The notes: generated by a model not told the origin, from the sequence alone. Positions 6,182 to 14,373 are shown, counted from the stretch's first letter. The stretch is DNA of 16,001 bases from Treponema sp. (GCA_017421145.1 JAFOTA010000161.1:1-16001); one strand, 5' to 3'. Made by a program: numbers and translations.

Positions 6182-7753
6182 ATGTCATTATTAAAAAACA
6201 TTTCAGATTTTTTCCAATCGATTTTCATGGCTTCGTCACCAGAAGTGAAGCAGAAGCAGGCGATGAAAAAGTTGGAATCAGAATTAAAAAATACCGATCC
6301 GCAGATTTACAAGGACGGCTCCGTTCTTCCGTCGTTTGCTGATGCCCTGCGCATTATGTTTGAGAATACAAAGCCGCTTTTGGACATTCTTTCCGACACG
6401 ATATGCACCACAGATTTGGAAAGAAACCACCGTTTTACGGAGCAGCTCCTTTTGACCGGGTTCCCGGAGGACATTCAGGAAATCCTGCTTTCACTTTCCT
6501 ATGACAAGCGCAAGGAAATGGCACGCGAAGCAGATTCCATAACCAGATTTTTCGAATCTGAGCACAGGCAGCTTGAAAAAGCCATCAAATATCTCAACAC
6601 TCCGGAATTCTCAAAGATTGATTCAGTCCTTGACGGAATAAAGCAGCTTTATGATATCTGTAAATTCCCGTATATCACCGCGCTCAGGATTTTTGACCAT
6701 GAATACATTTCAGGCGGCACACCTAATTTTCAGGCGGCTCCAGTTGAGCTTCTGGAATCCCAGCTTGAAGAGCTTTATTATGTGACGTACGGGCTTTCTC
6801 TTTCAAAATCAACCTGCAATGCAATCTGCGCACTCCATCAGCTTAGGACGAACACTGCGGTTTCGGAAGAGTATTCAGCAAAAATTGAAGGCCACCTTAA
6901 AAAAATCCAGTCGCTCGTGCATCAGGTGTTCACGTCGGCACATCTCAAGGGAATGATCCAGATTTCCAAGAAGGATCCGAACTATGAGCCGAAAAAGGCA
7001 ATCTACAGGGAAGAATCAAGGAGAAAGTATGCGGAATTCCTTGAAACCCGTTTTCAGGCGGACGGTCAGCGTCTTAAAGGAGAGCTTCAGGACGAAACGA
7101 TCAGCAACGAGCTTCATCAGCTGTTCAGCAATTCTACCATGGTTCCGGTCGTGGGCTACAATTTCGAGCTGAACAACCTTCTCGTGCAAAGTTCACCGAC
7201 TGCTTTCCAGTTCGTCATGCCCATGCAGATCCTCAAGAACTTTATCGCCATGTATTATACGGAACACGTAAAGCCTCTTTTGAACGACATCGTTATAGAA
7301 GGGTATTTTTCAAACCCTGCATACAAGAGCGAATTCTCGTCTTATGTATATGCCTTGAACGAAGCAAGCGAAAGGATCGCTCATTTTGAAAAGAAATTCC
7401 AGCGCAATGAGGAATTCGATGAATCGGTCATAACGAGCCTTATCCGTGACAGCCACAAGGACAATATTTTCGTGGGAAGGCTTAAGGAGCTGGTAGATAA
7501 AATCAACAAGACGGCAAAAGATTTGATACAGAATGAAGTCGGAAGCGTTTTCCATGTCTATAAAATCTGCGGTGACATTCTTGTTGAGACAAAAAAAGCC
7601 CATTCGGAAACTATAGAAAACCTTAAAGTATTAATGTTGTCTTCGCGCAACCAAAAAAATACGGAAACTCTTGAAAAACAGCATCCATTGTGGTCTGTTT
7701 TCCTTGAAATTATGCGAAATTATGTTATTATTACTACAGTGGACAAAAAGTGA
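6182..7753 (+). CDS. Conserved spirochaete protein of unknown function (DUF5312-like)
   Basis: 523 residues, mostly helical, no signal peptide and no clear TM helix. I do not recognise a catalytic motif. The composition (many Leu, Glu, Lys; regions such as 100-150 and 225-300 with coiled-coil character) and the operon setting resemble a Treponema-restricted family that I believe is catalogued as DUF5312; this name is from memory and not certain. It lies 24 bp after dus and 52 bp before the diguanylate cyclase gene, all in one direction. The conserved position beside a c-di-GMP enzyme makes a signalling or motility role possible, but nothing in the sequence proves it. Start ATG chosen because GGG (6171-6173) lies 8 bp upstream and the next Met is at residue 16. 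Confidence 0.85.
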   Translation: MSLLKNISDFFQSIFMASSPEVKQKQAMKKLESELKNTDPQIYKDGSVLPSFADALRIMFENTKPLLDILSDTICTTDLERNHRFTEQLLLTGFPEDIQEILLSLSYDKRKEMAREADSITRFFESEHRQLEKAIKYLNTPEFSKIDSVLDGIKQLYDICKFPYITALRIFDHEYISGGTPNFQAAPVELLESQLEELYYVTYGLSLSKSTCNAICALHQLRTNTAVSEEYSAKIEGHLKKIQSLVHQVFTSAHLKGMIQISKKDPNYEPKKAIYREESRRKYAEFLETRFQADGQRLKGELQDETISNELHQLFSNSTMVPVVGYNFELNNLLVQSSPTAFQFVMPMQILKNFIAMYYTEHVKPLLNDIVIEGYFSNPAYKSEFSSYVYALNEASERIAHFEKKFQRNEEFDESVITSLIRDSHKDNIFVGRLKELVDKINKTAKDLIQNEVGSVFHVYKICGDILVETKKAHSETIENLKVLMLSSRNQKNTETLEKQHPLWSVFLEIMRNYVIITTVDKK

Positions 7754-7763
7754 TAGAAAACTG

Positions 7764-7783
7764 ACATAGGGTTTTGGCTATGT
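7764..7783. repeat. Hairpin between the 523-aa gene and the GGDEF gene
   Basis: ACATAG (7764-7769) and CTATGT (7778-7783) form a 6-bp stem with an 8-base loop. No T-run follows, so it is not a terminator. It could stabilise or process the mRNA just upstream of the GGDEF start. Weak evidence on its own. Confidence 0.3.
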
Positions 7784-7805
7784 AAAAATACCGAGGAGTG
7801 GGATT

Positions 7806-8966
7806 ATGGCCCAGGACGATAAGGATATCGCCGCCACCAATGTCAAGCTTGAAAGTGCCGGGCAAAACGTGGAAAAGAATGACTATTTTTCTCAGGCTAT
7901 TGAGCAGTACGAGAAGCGGATTTATGATTTGCAGCAGATGTTGGAAATCACGCGTTCGCTTTGTTCTACTGTCGAGCTGAATACTTTGATAGAATCCATC
8001 CTCTATGTCACTATGGCCCAGATGAGGGCTTTGGCTGCCGGCGTTTTTATACTGAATACTGACGACGGCTTTGATTTGGGAAATAATTTCAGCGGATTTG
8101 AGCTTGATCCTTCATTAAGCTATTCAATCAGCATGAATTCCAAGCTGATCGAGATTTTGTCAGCGGCACAGGACAAGGTCTATACGCTCAAGGAACTCAG
8201 GGAGCCTCTGCTTGCCGAAGACCATCAGAATCTGAGGATATTGGAAAGCCTCCGTGCAACGCTTATAATACCGCTCATCTCAAAGAACCACATGAACGGA
8301 ATCCTTGTGCTTGGTGAGCGCATTTCATCAAACCCCGACGATGATTACGACACTTACGAAAAAGACGAAATCAGCATAATCGCTTCCCTTGCTTCCGTGG
8401 CAATAAACAACGCTTTCCTGGTCGAAAAGTCATCCACGGACATGATGACCAAGCTCAAGCTCAAATATTATTTCTTCAACATACTCCAGGACAAGCTTGA
8501 TGCATCTGCCGTTGACGGAAACAATGTGAGCGTCATGATGTTCGACATAGACTTTTTCAAAAAATTCAACGACACATACGGTCATGCATGCGGTGACTAT
8601 GTTCTTATAGAAGTCGCCAAGCTGATCAAAAACCGCGTGAGGATCGGAGACCTTGCATCCCGGTACGGCGGCGAAGAGTTTACGGTCATGCTGAACAATG
8701 CCGATGCGAAGGAAGCTGTCATGGCTGCCGAAAGAATCAGACAGAGCATAGAATCGCACGACTTTTTCTATCAGAACCAGCACATGAAAGTTACCATATC
8801 AGTCGGAGTTGCCGTCTATGATAAGGAAACGAATCCTGTAAGCACTGCAAAAGCTTTGGTCGAGCAGGCCGATCAGGGGCTTTATGTTTCAAAGCGCAAC
8901 GGACGCAACAGGGTGACTTTGGTAACCCCTAAACTGCTGGAAACGCTGGCAGCTCAGGCGAATTGA
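7806..8966 (+). CDS. Diguanylate cyclase with GAF sensor domain (GGDEF)
   Basis: 386 residues, no TM, cytoplasmic. After a short coiled helix (about 28-52) comes a GAF-like sensor (about 50-205), then a GGDEF domain (about 210-375). The active loop is GGEEF (288-292). Metal Asp D247 lies in FDIDFF, and substrate-loop residues N255 to H260 (NDTYGH) are intact. The product-inhibition site RxxD is present as R279 and D282, with the same spacing to GGEEF as in PleD. This predicts an active c-di-GMP synthase with feedback inhibition. The GAF ligand is unknown. The RBS GAGGAG (7793-7798) sits 7 bp before the ATG. It precedes the rhomboid gene by 3 bp. Confidence 0.94.
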   Translation: MAQDDKDIAATNVKLESAGQNVEKNDYFSQAIEQYEKRIYDLQQMLEITRSLCSTVELNTLIESILYVTMAQMRALAAGVFILNTDDGFDLGNNFSGFELDPSLSYSISMNSKLIEILSAAQDKVYTLKELREPLLAEDHQNLRILESLRATLIIPLISKNHMNGILVLGERISSNPDDDYDTYEKDEISIIASLASVAINNAFLVEKSSTDMMTKLKLKYYFFNILQDKLDASAVDGNNVSVMMFDIDFFKKFNDTYGHACGDYVLIEVAKLIKNRVRIGDLASRYGGEEFTVMLNNADAKEAVMAAERIRQSIESHDFFYQNQHMKVTISVGVAVYDKETNPVSTAKALVEQADQGLYVSKRNGRNRVTLVTPKLLETLAAQAN

Positions 8967-8969
8967 TTT

Positions 8970-9641
8970 ATGGCATGGATACGGAAACCCTTTAAATACG
9001 CATATTACAACATCACTTTATGGCTCATCTGCATAAACGTGTCTATTTATGTCCTCATGTTCATCTGTAAAAAGGTGACCGGCATAGATTTGACCGCATA
9101 CCTGGGATTGAGCCTTCAATGCGTCATAGGGCAGCATTTTTGGTGGCAGCCTCTTAGCTACATGTTCATTCACGGCGGATTCCTTCATGTCTTTTTGAAT
9201 ATGCTGGCACTGTTTTTCTTCGGCTTTCCGACCGAAAAGACTATAGGAAGCAAGGAATTTCTCCTGCTCTATTTGTTGTGCGGAATCTTGGTGGGAATGG
9301 GCTCTCTTGGTGTTTCATACATCATGCTGAATGCAACGGGAAACATAATGCACTGCTTTGTTCCTATGGTGGGTGCGAGCGGTGCAGTCTATGCCGTTCT
9401 GCTGACGTATGCCGTGTGCTATCCCAAGTCAAGGATTTTTATCTGGGGAATCATTCCTGTGCCGGCTCCGTTACTAATTTTGATTTATTTTGTTGTAGAG
9501 TTTGTAGCACAGATAAGGGGAAACACTTCGGTTGCACATTACGCGCATCTTTTGGGATTCCTTTTTGCCTGGCTCTATCTTTTGATTAGAATGGGGATAA
9601 GTCCGATAAAGGTATGGAAAAACGCTTACAAACGTCACTAG
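8970..9641 (+). CDS. Rhomboid family intramembrane serine protease
   Basis: 223 residues with about six TM helices. The catalytic serine is S137 in GASGAVY and the catalytic histidine is H193 in AHLLG, and the oxyanion-side residues H73 and N77 are present in HVFLN. All key residues are intact, so an active protease in the inner membrane that cuts TM helices of other proteins is expected. Substrates are unknown; the two exported proteins encoded directly downstream are worth considering, though both have ordinary signal peptides. It begins 3 bp after the GGDEF stop and overlaps the next gene by 28 bp. No strong SD is visible before the ATG, which fits coupling to upstream translation. Confidence 0.93.
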   Translation: MAWIRKPFKYAYYNITLWLICINVSIYVLMFICKKVTGIDLTAYLGLSLQCVIGQHFWWQPLSYMFIHGGFLHVFLNMLALFFFGFPTEKTIGSKEFLLLYLLCGILVGMGSLGVSYIMLNATGNIMHCFVPMVGASGAVYAVLLTYAVCYPKSRIFIWGIIPVPAPLLILIYFVVEFVAQIRGNTSVAHYAHLLGFLFAWLYLLIRMGISPIKVWKNAYKRH

Positions 9642-10468
9642 TAAAATTCTGCATTTCTCTGATTGCAATCCTTTTGCATGTTCCGGCGGTAAGCTTTGCC
9701 CAGTATCCGTCGCAGAAAGATATGATCAGAATCCAAATCTGGTCGGAGCTTGATGCGTTTCCCGGAAAATTCGACGATGAAAATTCCGGTGAAAATGAAG
9801 GTACGGAAAGTAACGCTGCAAATCAGAATGCCGATAATGACAGTACAGGGCAGAAAGATAGTTCACAGGGGGATAGTGAACGGAAAAATGCTGCAGGAAA
9901 CAAGAAATTCGTTGATTCTGCAGAAGCCAGGGACATTTCGATTTTCGAATTTGCAATCAAAAGGGCAAAGGAAATCAGTCCTTATCTTTTGAACGGAATG
10001 CTCAACGGGTGGGAATTTGAGTATGTACCTTATGATAAAACCCGCCGCGTGGCTGAGTATTTTTCGCTTACCGAAGTAGAGCCATTTAATCCAAGCGTAA
10101 ACAAAATCTCTTACAAAGAACCTATGCCGGTGGAAGACCGACTGGTTTGCTGGGTTGAATGTGAGAGAACCGAAGTCCAGAAGCTTTCATATGAGCGTTG
10201 GAAGTCCATTACCCATCCGCGCGTGAAGGGTCATGGCACTGCTCCTGTGGAAGACGGATTCAAGGGAATTCAGGCAGCTTGTGAGGCGGCTGTAAAGAAC
10301 GCAGTGAGGGAATACTGGCGCACTATGGTCAAAAATAAGCCGAAAGAAATTTTGGGCAGGGTGTTACTTATTCAGGATCCGCGTATTTACATATACGAAG
10401 GTCAATATGTAGTTGACCTTGATTTTTTTATAGAAACTGCTAAAATATTTAGTTACAGTTACTATTGA
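9614..10468 (+). CDS. Exported protein of unknown function, acidic linker
   Basis: 284 residues. The N-terminus is a signal peptide (1-29, positive start, hydrophobic 11-28, likely cut after VSFA), so the product should be periplasmic. Residues about 52-97 are low complexity, rich in Asp, Asn, Glu, Ser and Gly. The C-terminal 190 residues look folded (aromatics and two Cys, C179 and C183, in CWVEC, plus one in AACEAA). I recognise no family. The start lies inside the end of the rhomboid gene (28-bp overlap). It is chosen because it gives a complete signal peptide, although the AAAGG before it is unusually close. A second exported protein follows 22 bp downstream. Confidence 0.75.
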   Translation: MEKRLQTSLVKFCISLIAILLHVPAVSFAQYPSQKDMIRIQIWSELDAFPGKFDDENSGENEGTESNAANQNADNDSTGQKDSSQGDSERKNAAGNKKFVDSAEARDISIFEFAIKRAKEISPYLLNGMLNGWEFEYVPYDKTRRVAEYFSLTEVEPFNPSVNKISYKEPMPVEDRLVCWVECERTEVQKLSYERWKSITHPRVKGHGTAPVEDGFKGIQAACEAAVKNAVREYWRTMVKNKPKEILGRVLLIQDPRIYIYEGQYVVDLDFFIETAKIFSYSYY

Positions 10469-10490
10469 AAAACCGTTAGGAGGAGATAAT

Positions 10491-10895
10491 ATGAAAAAGC
10501 TCATAGCTCTTTGTACGATTGCGTTGATTGCTGTTGGGGCAGTCTTTGCACAGACAAGTCAGGAATCTGATCAGAAGGTGGACATTTCAACGGTTGTTCG
10601 TCAGCTTGAGGATTCTTACGCAGATTTCCATCCGACTGCAAGCAGGGTTGAGTTGGATCTTGAGTACACTCCGTTGACCGGCGAAGTCATCATCAACTAC
10701 ACTTGTATGGCAGCCAGCTTCGATCAGGGTGAGGCGATGAACACCATCGATGCAATCCTTGAGGATTTCAGCAATGAAAACCAGTTCACAAGAAAGCCGT
10801 CTTTTGTAAGAAAGGACAGAACCCGCTATTACAAGGATGAAAGGGGATTGAGAATGGCCAGCTACAGGAGATGCGTCCGTTACGACCTCCGCTAG
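10491..10895 (+). CDS. Small exported protein of unknown function
   Basis: 134 residues. Signal peptide 1-20 (MKKLIALCTI..., likely cut after VFA), leaving a mature protein of about 114 residues that is mixed charged, with two Cys (C72 and C128) which could form a disulfide and an Arg/Tyr-rich C-terminus. The strong ribosome binding site AGGAGGAG lies just upstream of the ATG, the best in the window, suggesting higher expression than its operon neighbours. No family was recognised. Last gene of the tatD operon, directly before the terminator at 10935-10971. Its conserved-looking size and position suggest a Treponema-lineage protein, but no function is claimed. Confidence 0.8.
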   Translation: MKKLIALCTIALIAVGAVFAQTSQESDQKVDISTVVRQLEDSYADFHPTASRVELDLEYTPLTGEVIINYTCMAASFDQGEAMNTIDAILEDFSNENQFTRKPSFVRKDRTRYYKDERGLRMASYRRCVRYDLR

Positions 10896-10900
10896 TTTGT

Positions 10901-10928
10901 TCCGGCTGAAAATTTTCAAATACCCGGA
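10901..10928 (+). repeat. Hairpin upstream of the pheS terminator
   Basis: TCCGG (10901-10905) pairs with CCGGA (10924-10928), enclosing a 12-bp perfect palindrome TGAAAATTTTCA (10907-10918). It stands just before the terminator hairpin. No T-run follows it. It may be part of the operon's 3' end or of a regulatory leader. Confidence 0.35.
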
Positions 10929-10934
10929 TTGGAT

Positions 10935-10971
10935 TCCCGTGTTTTTTTGACACGGGATTTGTTTGTTTTTA
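10935..10971 (+). terminator. Intrinsic terminator of the tatD-to-exported-protein operon
   Basis: TCCCGTGT (10935-10942) pairs perfectly with ACACGGGA (10950-10957) over a 7-base loop, followed by a T-rich tail (10958-10970). It ends the seven-gene run starting at tatD. The same bases carry the probable pheS promoter. Confidence 0.85.
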
Positions 10972-10975
10972 TTAA
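10947..10975 (+). promoter_or_regulatory. Predicted pheS promoter embedded in the terminator
   Basis: A perfect TTGACA (10947-10952) begins in the terminator loop and runs into its 3' arm. After exactly 17 bp comes TATTAA (10970-10975). Transcription would start near 10982, 14 bases before the pheS ATG at 10996. GGA (10988-10990) would be the only ribosome-binding signal. Confidence 0.55.
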
Positions 10976-10995
10976 ATTTATTGTTTTGGAAAAAA

Positions 10996-12540
10996 ATGAC
11001 TGATATCAAAAATCTTCACCCTCTGGAAATCAAAGTGCTCTTGAAGTACGGAAAAGATGACAAACTGACTTCCGAGCGTCTGCAAAACGAGCTTGGCTAT
11101 AAGGAAGGCCATGCAAATCAGGCTTTCAGCTGGCTCGGCGGAAAAGGACTTTTGAAAGAGATTTCAAGGGTTCCGCATACTTATTATGAAATCAGCGATT
11201 ACGGAAAGGCTCTTGCAAAAAACGGAAGCATTGAAGTACGCATCATAAATTTCTTGAAGGAAAAAGGCGCTCACCAGCTCCCTGAAATTTCTTCAGCACT
11301 GGGGATTGAGGGAAAGGATGTCGGTTCAGCTTTCGGTTCAATGAAAAAGGACGGGCTTGTAAAAATGGACGGCGGCAAGGCTGAATATACTGGATCCGCT
11401 CTCCCGGAACGCTTTGACATTGCCGATTCAATAATCAAAAAGGCTGCCGCAAAAGAAAACGGACTTTTGGAATCAACCGAGCTTTCGGAAAAAGAAAATG
11501 AAGTCATCGCGACCCTTACAAAAAAACGCGGCATCAGTGACACTGCTTTCCGCACAATCGAGCGTGAGACTGTCACATATCAGCTGACCGGAGATTTTGA
11601 ACAGGTCGTCCAGGCACTTAAATCTGCCGGAGTCACCGGAAACGAAATCGGTGAAGTGACCCCTGCCATGCTTGCAAGCGGTGATTGGCGCAAAGGAACG
11701 TTCCGCGGATACAACATCAACATTCCTCCTGCAAGAATCATTCCGGGGCGTACAAATCCTTATGTCCAGTTCCTTGAAAGCGTAAAGGACAAGCTCTGCG
11801 CACTGGGATTCCAGGAATTTGACGGACCGCTTGTGGAAACGGAATTCTGGAACGGAGACGCTCTTTTCATGCCACAGTTCCATGCCGCAAGGGACATCCA
11901 TGACGTATACAGAATCAAAAATCCTACGCACGCAAAGTTCATAGAAGAACCGTATCTTACGAATGTCGCGAACGTACACAAAAACGGTGGAAATTCCGGC
12001 AGCCGTGGTTGGAATTATGAGTTCGACAACGAGTTTACCCGCCGCCTGATTATGCGCAGCCAGGGAACCGTTCTTTCTGCGCACCAGCTCCACAAAGCGG
12101 AGATTCCGGGAAAATATTTCGGCATTGCAAGATGCTTCCGCTATGACAAAGTTGATGCGACTCACTTGAGCGACTTTTATCAGACAGAAGGAATCGTTCT
12201 TGGAGAAAACGTCAACCTTAAGACGCTCCTCGGATTCCTTGAGATGTTCGCCGTTGAAATTGCCGGTGCGACAGACGTTAAATATGTGCCGGGATACTTC
12301 CCGTTTACGGAGCCTTCAATCGAAGTCCACATCAAGCATCCTAAGCTTGGTTGGTTCGAGCTTGGTGGTTCAGGAATCTTCCGCCCGGAAGTCACAAAAG
12401 CAATGGGCGTGGATGTGCCTGTCGCCGCATGGGGAATAGGAATTGACCGCATGGCTTTGATGGCACTGGGCTTGAACGACCTCCGTGAATTGTTCTGTGA
12501 AGATGTTGAAAGAGTCCGCCTTAGAAAAGCAAGATTCTAG
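10996..12540 (+). CDS. pheS: Phenylalanine--tRNA ligase alpha subunit, archaeal/eukaryal type
   Basis: 514 residues from the ATG at 10996; an upstream in-frame TTG at 10963 lies in the terminator and is rejected. It charges tRNA-Phe with phenylalanine as part of an alpha2-beta2 complex. The N-terminal 200 residues hold winged-helix-like modules typical of the archaeal/eukaryal form. The class II catalytic domain spans about 235-510, with the conserved GPLVETEFWNGDALFMPQ stretch (278-295), motif 2 (CFRYDKVDATHLSDF, 380-394) and motif 3 (GIGIDRMAL, 480-488). Spirochaetes are known to carry this type of PheRS, so this supports the host assignment. No pheT is adjacent: the next gene is convergent. 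Length is in the normal range for this form and longer than the usual bacterial alpha chain. Confidence 0.97.
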   Translation: MTDIKNLHPLEIKVLLKYGKDDKLTSERLQNELGYKEGHANQAFSWLGGKGLLKEISRVPHTYYEISDYGKALAKNGSIEVRIINFLKEKGAHQLPEISSALGIEGKDVGSAFGSMKKDGLVKMDGGKAEYTGSALPERFDIADSIIKKAAAKENGLLESTELSEKENEVIATLTKKRGISDTAFRTIERETVTYQLTGDFEQVVQALKSAGVTGNEIGEVTPAMLASGDWRKGTFRGYNINIPPARIIPGRTNPYVQFLESVKDKLCALGFQEFDGPLVETEFWNGDALFMPQFHAARDIHDVYRIKNPTHAKFIEEPYLTNVANVHKNGGNSGSRGWNYEFDNEFTRRLIMRSQGTVLSAHQLHKAEIPGKYFGIARCFRYDKVDATHLSDFYQTEGIVLGENVNLKTLLGFLEMFAVEIAGATDVKYVPGYFPFTEPSIEVHIKHPKLGWFELGGSGIFRPEVTKAMGVDVPVAAWGIGIDRMALMALGLNDLRELFCEDVERVRLRKARF

Positions 12541-12560
12541 AAACTAATAAAACATTGAAG

Positions 12561-12606
12561 ACCGTCACACAAACTGATCCGGTGGGTGTGGCGGTTAATT
12601 TTTTTC
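12561..12606 (+). terminator. Intrinsic terminator of pheS
   Basis: ACCGTCACAC (12561-12570) pairs with GTGTGGCGGT (12586-12595) over ten positions with one T-G pair and a 15-base loop, followed by a T-rich tail to 12606. The outermost base of the stem is shared with the stop codon of the convergent HTH gene. In the leftward direction the tail is weaker, so termination is mainly of pheS. Confidence 0.85.
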
Positions 12607-13350
12607 TTCGCCGTAGCAGATTTTAAATCCCTTGTACAGGCTTAAAAATCCTTGTTTGTCGCCGACTCCGAGAGTTGAAAAAATAAACTTGAGCCTGTTT
12701 TTTACCGAGCCGATTGCCATTTTGTAGTCCACGGAGATGGCAGTGTATTTTTCACCGTTCAAAATCATGCGCAGCCATTCTGAATCACGCTTCGTTAAAT
12801 CCGGGTACTGGGAAAGATCAAGGCAGTTTTCTTTTTCCTTTTTTTCGTAGATGTCGTGAGTGTAAATCTGCATGAAAAAAACGATCGAAGAAATTACGAG
12901 AGCCATGCCGAGCTTGTCCAAAAACACGTCGATGAAGAATTGTATCCCGAACCTGAGCATGGTCAGATTGAGCGCAATGTAGAGGACTGACGCGATTATT
13001 ATTTTGATTTTTTTATTTTCCTTGAACGAACCGCGAGCATATAAAGTTGCCAATGCAAGAAAAAACATAGGAACTGCGATCGGGCTTTTGGGATCAAGAA
13101 GAAAAACCGTGGTGCTGTACAAAAACGAAAGCGCGGAAAAAACCCCGATTCTTGTCGGAAAGAAAAATGCAATCAAAAATCCGAAAACAAAAAAAGAGTT
13201 CGCAATTACAGGAACGAATAATTTCGGGTTAGTCAATGTTGCAAATCCGTTCGTCAAAAAAACGCACAGATTTGCAACGGTCAGGGCAATCATCATGGCT
13301 ATGGAAAATATTTTGAAAATCAGCTGCGTCTGCTTTGAATATAACTTCAT
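12595..13350 (-). CDS. Multi-TM membrane protein with C-terminal LuxR-type HTH
   Basis: 251 residues. The N-terminal part has about five or six hydrophobic helices (10-32, 45-63, 67-84, 88-104, 116-137, 145-163). The C-terminal region (about 183-245) reads like a LuxR/GerE-type helix-turn-helix (LTKRDSEWLRMILNGEKYTAIS, then a recognition helix around GSVKNRLKFIFSTLGV). I infer a membrane-anchored transcription regulator with no kinase partner, sensing either a ligand in the membrane or the state of the envelope. It follows the DUF368 gene by 17 bp in the same direction and is probably co-transcribed. Start ATG is preceded by GGGGGC about 6 bp upstream. The HTH call is by eye; no close family was recognised. 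Confidence 0.82.
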   Translation of the reverse strand: MKLYSKQTQLIFKIFSIAMMIALTVANLCVFLTNGFATLTNPKLFVPVIANSFFVFGFLIAFFFPTRIGVFSALSFLYSTTVFLLDPKSPIAVPMFFLALATLYARGSFKENKKIKIIIASVLYIALNLTMLRFGIQFFIDVFLDKLGMALVISSIVFFMQIYTHDIYEKKEKENCLDLSQYPDLTKRDSEWLRMILNGEKYTAISVDYKMAIGSVKNRLKFIFSTLGVGDKQGFLSLYKGFKICYGEEKN

Positions 13351-13367
13351 GATTTTGCCCCCGCTTT

Positions 13368-14336
13368 TTACTCCGATGTAACGGTCTCAGATTTTTCCTG
13401 CTCTGGTTCCATTTTTTCTTTTTTTTCGGTTTCCGTGTTTTCTTCAGGCGCAAGCTTTGTGCTGAAATATGCCATTGCCGCTCCTGCCAAAAGACAGATT
13501 ATTGAACCGACTCCGGTCCATGGCGTTGCGAAATTGAATCCTGGGAAAACGTTCACTGCCGATGCACAAATCAAACCGAAGATTACCGCATAAGTCTGAT
13601 TCGGAATCTTTTTCAAAAGCCACGCAATCAGTTTTGCGCCGCTCAAAAGACCGATCAAAACGCCTACGCCGTTCGGAAGCAAAAGGAAAAATGCCTTGAA
13701 AAAAAGCTGGAAGTCTGAAGCAAAAAGTGTCGGGAAAAGCAAGGAAATACTTTTCATTACGATTGTGTAGACTCCCATAATCAGCATGAGGAGCGAACCG
13801 GAGATTCCAGGAATGATCATTGCTACTGCACCGATAAGTCCTGCCGCAAAAATCCTGATTGTCAAAGGAAGCGTCTGGTCGGGAAGGTCTCCGCTCATAT
13901 CGGGAGTCCCAAGCACACCCTCAAGATGTCCAAGATAAATCAGCAGCGCAAATCCAGCGAGCGCACAGATTATAATCGCAATGATTTTTCCGGCACTGAA
14001 TTTTTCTCCATCCTTTTTTGCAACCATGTATTTGAAAAGCATGGGAATGCTTCCAAGAATCAGACCGGTGAAAAAATAATTTGTCTGCATCGGGAATTTT
14101 TCGTAGACGATTGATATGAGCTTTGAAAAAACAAGCACGCCGCCCAACATTCCTATCAGAAGAGGAAAAACAAATTTTCTGTTCCGCCAAAGTTTTTTGA
14201 AATTCAGCGTGATGGCATTTACGAATTTGTCGTAGATATTAAAAACAACCGCAAGGGTTCCGCCTGAAACACCGGGGATAACGTTTGCCATTCCGATGGC
14301 AAGACCTGTAAGAAAGGTTCGTATTATACTTATCAT
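13368..14336 (-). CDS. popT: DUF368 membrane protein, undecaprenyl-phosphate translocase candidate (PopT type)
   Basis: 322 residues, polytopic inner-membrane protein with around eight or more hydrophobic segments. A duplicated motif marks the family: NVIPGVSGGT (18-27) and MIIPGISGSL (173-182), which suggests two related halves. Members of DUF368 (PopT) have been linked to flipping undecaprenyl phosphate back across the membrane for reuse in wall and surface-polymer synthesis. The C-terminal tail (about 297-322) is Glu/Lys-rich and probably disordered. The start ATG has no clear SD, and the palindrome AACAATTGTT directly precedes it. A membrane HTH regulator gene lies 17 bp downstream. The specific lipid role is from family knowledge, not shown here. 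Confidence 0.9.
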   Translation of the reverse strand: MISIIRTFLTGLAIGMANVIPGVSGGTLAVVFNIYDKFVNAITLNFKKLWRNRKFVFPLLIGMLGGVLVFSKLISIVYEKFPMQTNYFFTGLILGSIPMLFKYMVAKKDGEKFSAGKIIAIIICALAGFALLIYLGHLEGVLGTPDMSGDLPDQTLPLTIRIFAAGLIGAVAMIIPGISGSLLMLIMGVYTIVMKSISLLFPTLFASDFQLFFKAFFLLLPNGVGVLIGLLSGAKLIAWLLKKIPNQTYAVIFGLICASAVNVFPGFNFATPWTGVGSIICLLAGAAMAYFSTKLAPEENTETEKKEKMEPEQEKSETVTSE

Positions 14337-14346
14337 AACAATTGTT
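14337..14346. repeat. 10-bp palindrome directly before the DUF368 start
   Basis: AACAATTGTT is a perfect palindrome touching the ATG of the DUF368 gene, which lacks a usual ribosome binding site. It may be an operator or simply A+T-rich chance. Confidence 0.25.
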
Positions 14347-14373
14347 CAATCTATCATAAATAAGCCGAAATTT

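Noticed and set aside
10963..10995. Upstream TTG start extending PheS by 11 residues
   Set aside because: It lies in the T-tail of a terminator and upstream of the likely transcription start; the ATG at 10996 begins the conserved protein.
11473..12165. 230-codon open frame on the minus strand
   Set aside because: Antisense to the conserved PheS catalytic domain; codon pattern belongs to pheS.
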